A stretch of 64,000 bases of DNA, taken from the NCBI RefSeq assembly GCF_023241715.1, contig NZ_JALQCW010000007.1, positions 1 to 64,000 of the forward strand. The letters run 5' to 3'. The notes below the pieces were generated by a model. The model was not told the origin of the DNA and ran no database searches. It saw only the letters and a list, made by a program, of their open reading frames with translations. Of the stretch, positions 63,668 through 64,000 are shown one piece after another. Made by a program: the position numbers and the translations under genes. Origin of the DNA: Pseudomonas morbosilactucae (GTDB taxonomy: Bacteria > Pseudomonadota > Gammaproteobacteria > Pseudomonadales > Pseudomonadaceae). Numbering within the stretch: the first letter of the stretch is position 1; every line of letters starts with the position of its first letter.

Positions 63668-63997
63668 TTATGCCCCGCCGCGGCCAATGTTCGAAAAGTC
63701 GAACGTTGGATGTCGGCCGTCACTGTAACGCCACTTTTTCCCCGACATAAACGCATCCTCGCCAAAGTGGCTGCGGATCGCCAAACGCACCTCGTCCGGC
63801 ACCGGGTCAGTGACCTGCTCGGTGGCCTGCAGCCAATACAGATCATCGGCCAACTGCTCGATCCGCAGGAAAGGCGCACGCTCGATAAGCTCCCTGCCGA
63901 ACAGCTCGATGTAGGGTTTGCCGTAGAGGGAGACATTGGGGATTTCAGGCAATCGCAGGCTGAGATTGAAAGGCGTGTCCCACCCGGGAAAGGCCAT
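63668..63997 (-). CDS. Hypothetical protein, possibly incomplete at the window edge
   Basis: At least 109 residues; the ATG at 63997 is three bases from the end of the window, so the frame may extend further. Soluble, with an end rich in charged and aromatic residues (FMSGKKWRYSDGRHPTFDFS). No family recognised. It is 55 bases before the frameshifted hypothetical, likely co-transcribed. Confidence 0.55.
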   Translation of the reverse strand: MAFPGWDTPFNLSLRLPEIPNVSLYGKPYIELFGRELIERAPFLRIEQLADDLYWLQATEQVTDPVPDEVRLAIRSHFGEDAFMSGKKWRYSDGRHPTFDFSNIGRGGA

Positions 63998-64000
63998 GCT

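Overview
This window looks like a chromosomal segment of a fluorescent-group Pseudomonas. The evidence is high GC content, many copies of the REP-type palindrome (GTAGGAGCCGGCTTGCCGGC and its inverted partner), and gene orders typical of the genus: a sulfate transporter next to oscA, a PAS-GGDEF-EAL gene and desA, plus gabD-gabT and atsR-atsBCA. No insertion sequence, prophage or CRISPR array was seen.

Layout. 1-21.1 kb is an organosulfur (sulfate ester) scavenging region. It holds a tonB-exbB-exbD operon, a LysR gene divergent from a nucleoside deaminase and an MFS exporter, three small immunity-like genes, a TonB-dependent receptor in an operon with an arylsulfate sulfotransferase, two paralogous LysR regulators, a PMH/sulfatase-type hydrolase, the alkylsulfatase atsK, and atsR divergent from atsB-atsC-atsA. 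21.3-28 kb carries a desaturase with an AraC regulator, an HprSR-like two-component system facing a GlcG-family gene and a periplasmic hydroxyisourate hydrolase, a Crp/Fnr regulator and an Mpo1-like membrane protein. 28.3-34.7 kb is the inorganic sulfate importer (sbp, cysT, cysW, cysA) with oscA and a PAS-GGDEF-EAL protein. 34.8-38.8 kb has desA, a PAS-GGDEF cyclase and an HDOD response regulator. 38.9-41.8 kb is gabT and gabD. 42.2-43.5 kb has two orphan hypotheticals and tRNA-Arg(CCG). 43.8-47.8 kb is a Fur-boxed FecI-FecR-TonB receptor unit. 48-57.5 kb is a complete non-phosphorylative L-rhamnose catabolic locus with a LysR regulator, transporter and porin. 57.6-64 kb has immunity-like hypotheticals, a VWA lipoprotein/ECF sigma/putative anti-sigma operon, a PEBP-family protein and two unknown genes at the edge.

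How they work together. The first 21 kb reads as one sulfur-starvation programme: energised outer-membrane uptake of sulfate esters, periplasmic sulfate transfer or hydrolysis, an ABC importer, and cytoplasmic release of sulfate by AtsA and AtsK. The sbp-cysTWA-oscA block extends the same theme. Shared AT-rich inverted repeats before tonB, the receptor and oscA, and a shared 24-bp box before the hydrolase gene and atsB, support co-regulation. The rhamnose locus encodes each step from rhamnose to pyruvate plus lactate.

A data caution: four genes (PAS-GGDEF-EAL, L-rhamnonate dehydratase, PEBP, and a hypothetical at 63 kb) are each broken by one single-base indel in a homopolymer run, with an otherwise intact family sequence on both sides. 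This pattern suggests consensus sequence errors more than four true pseudogenes.
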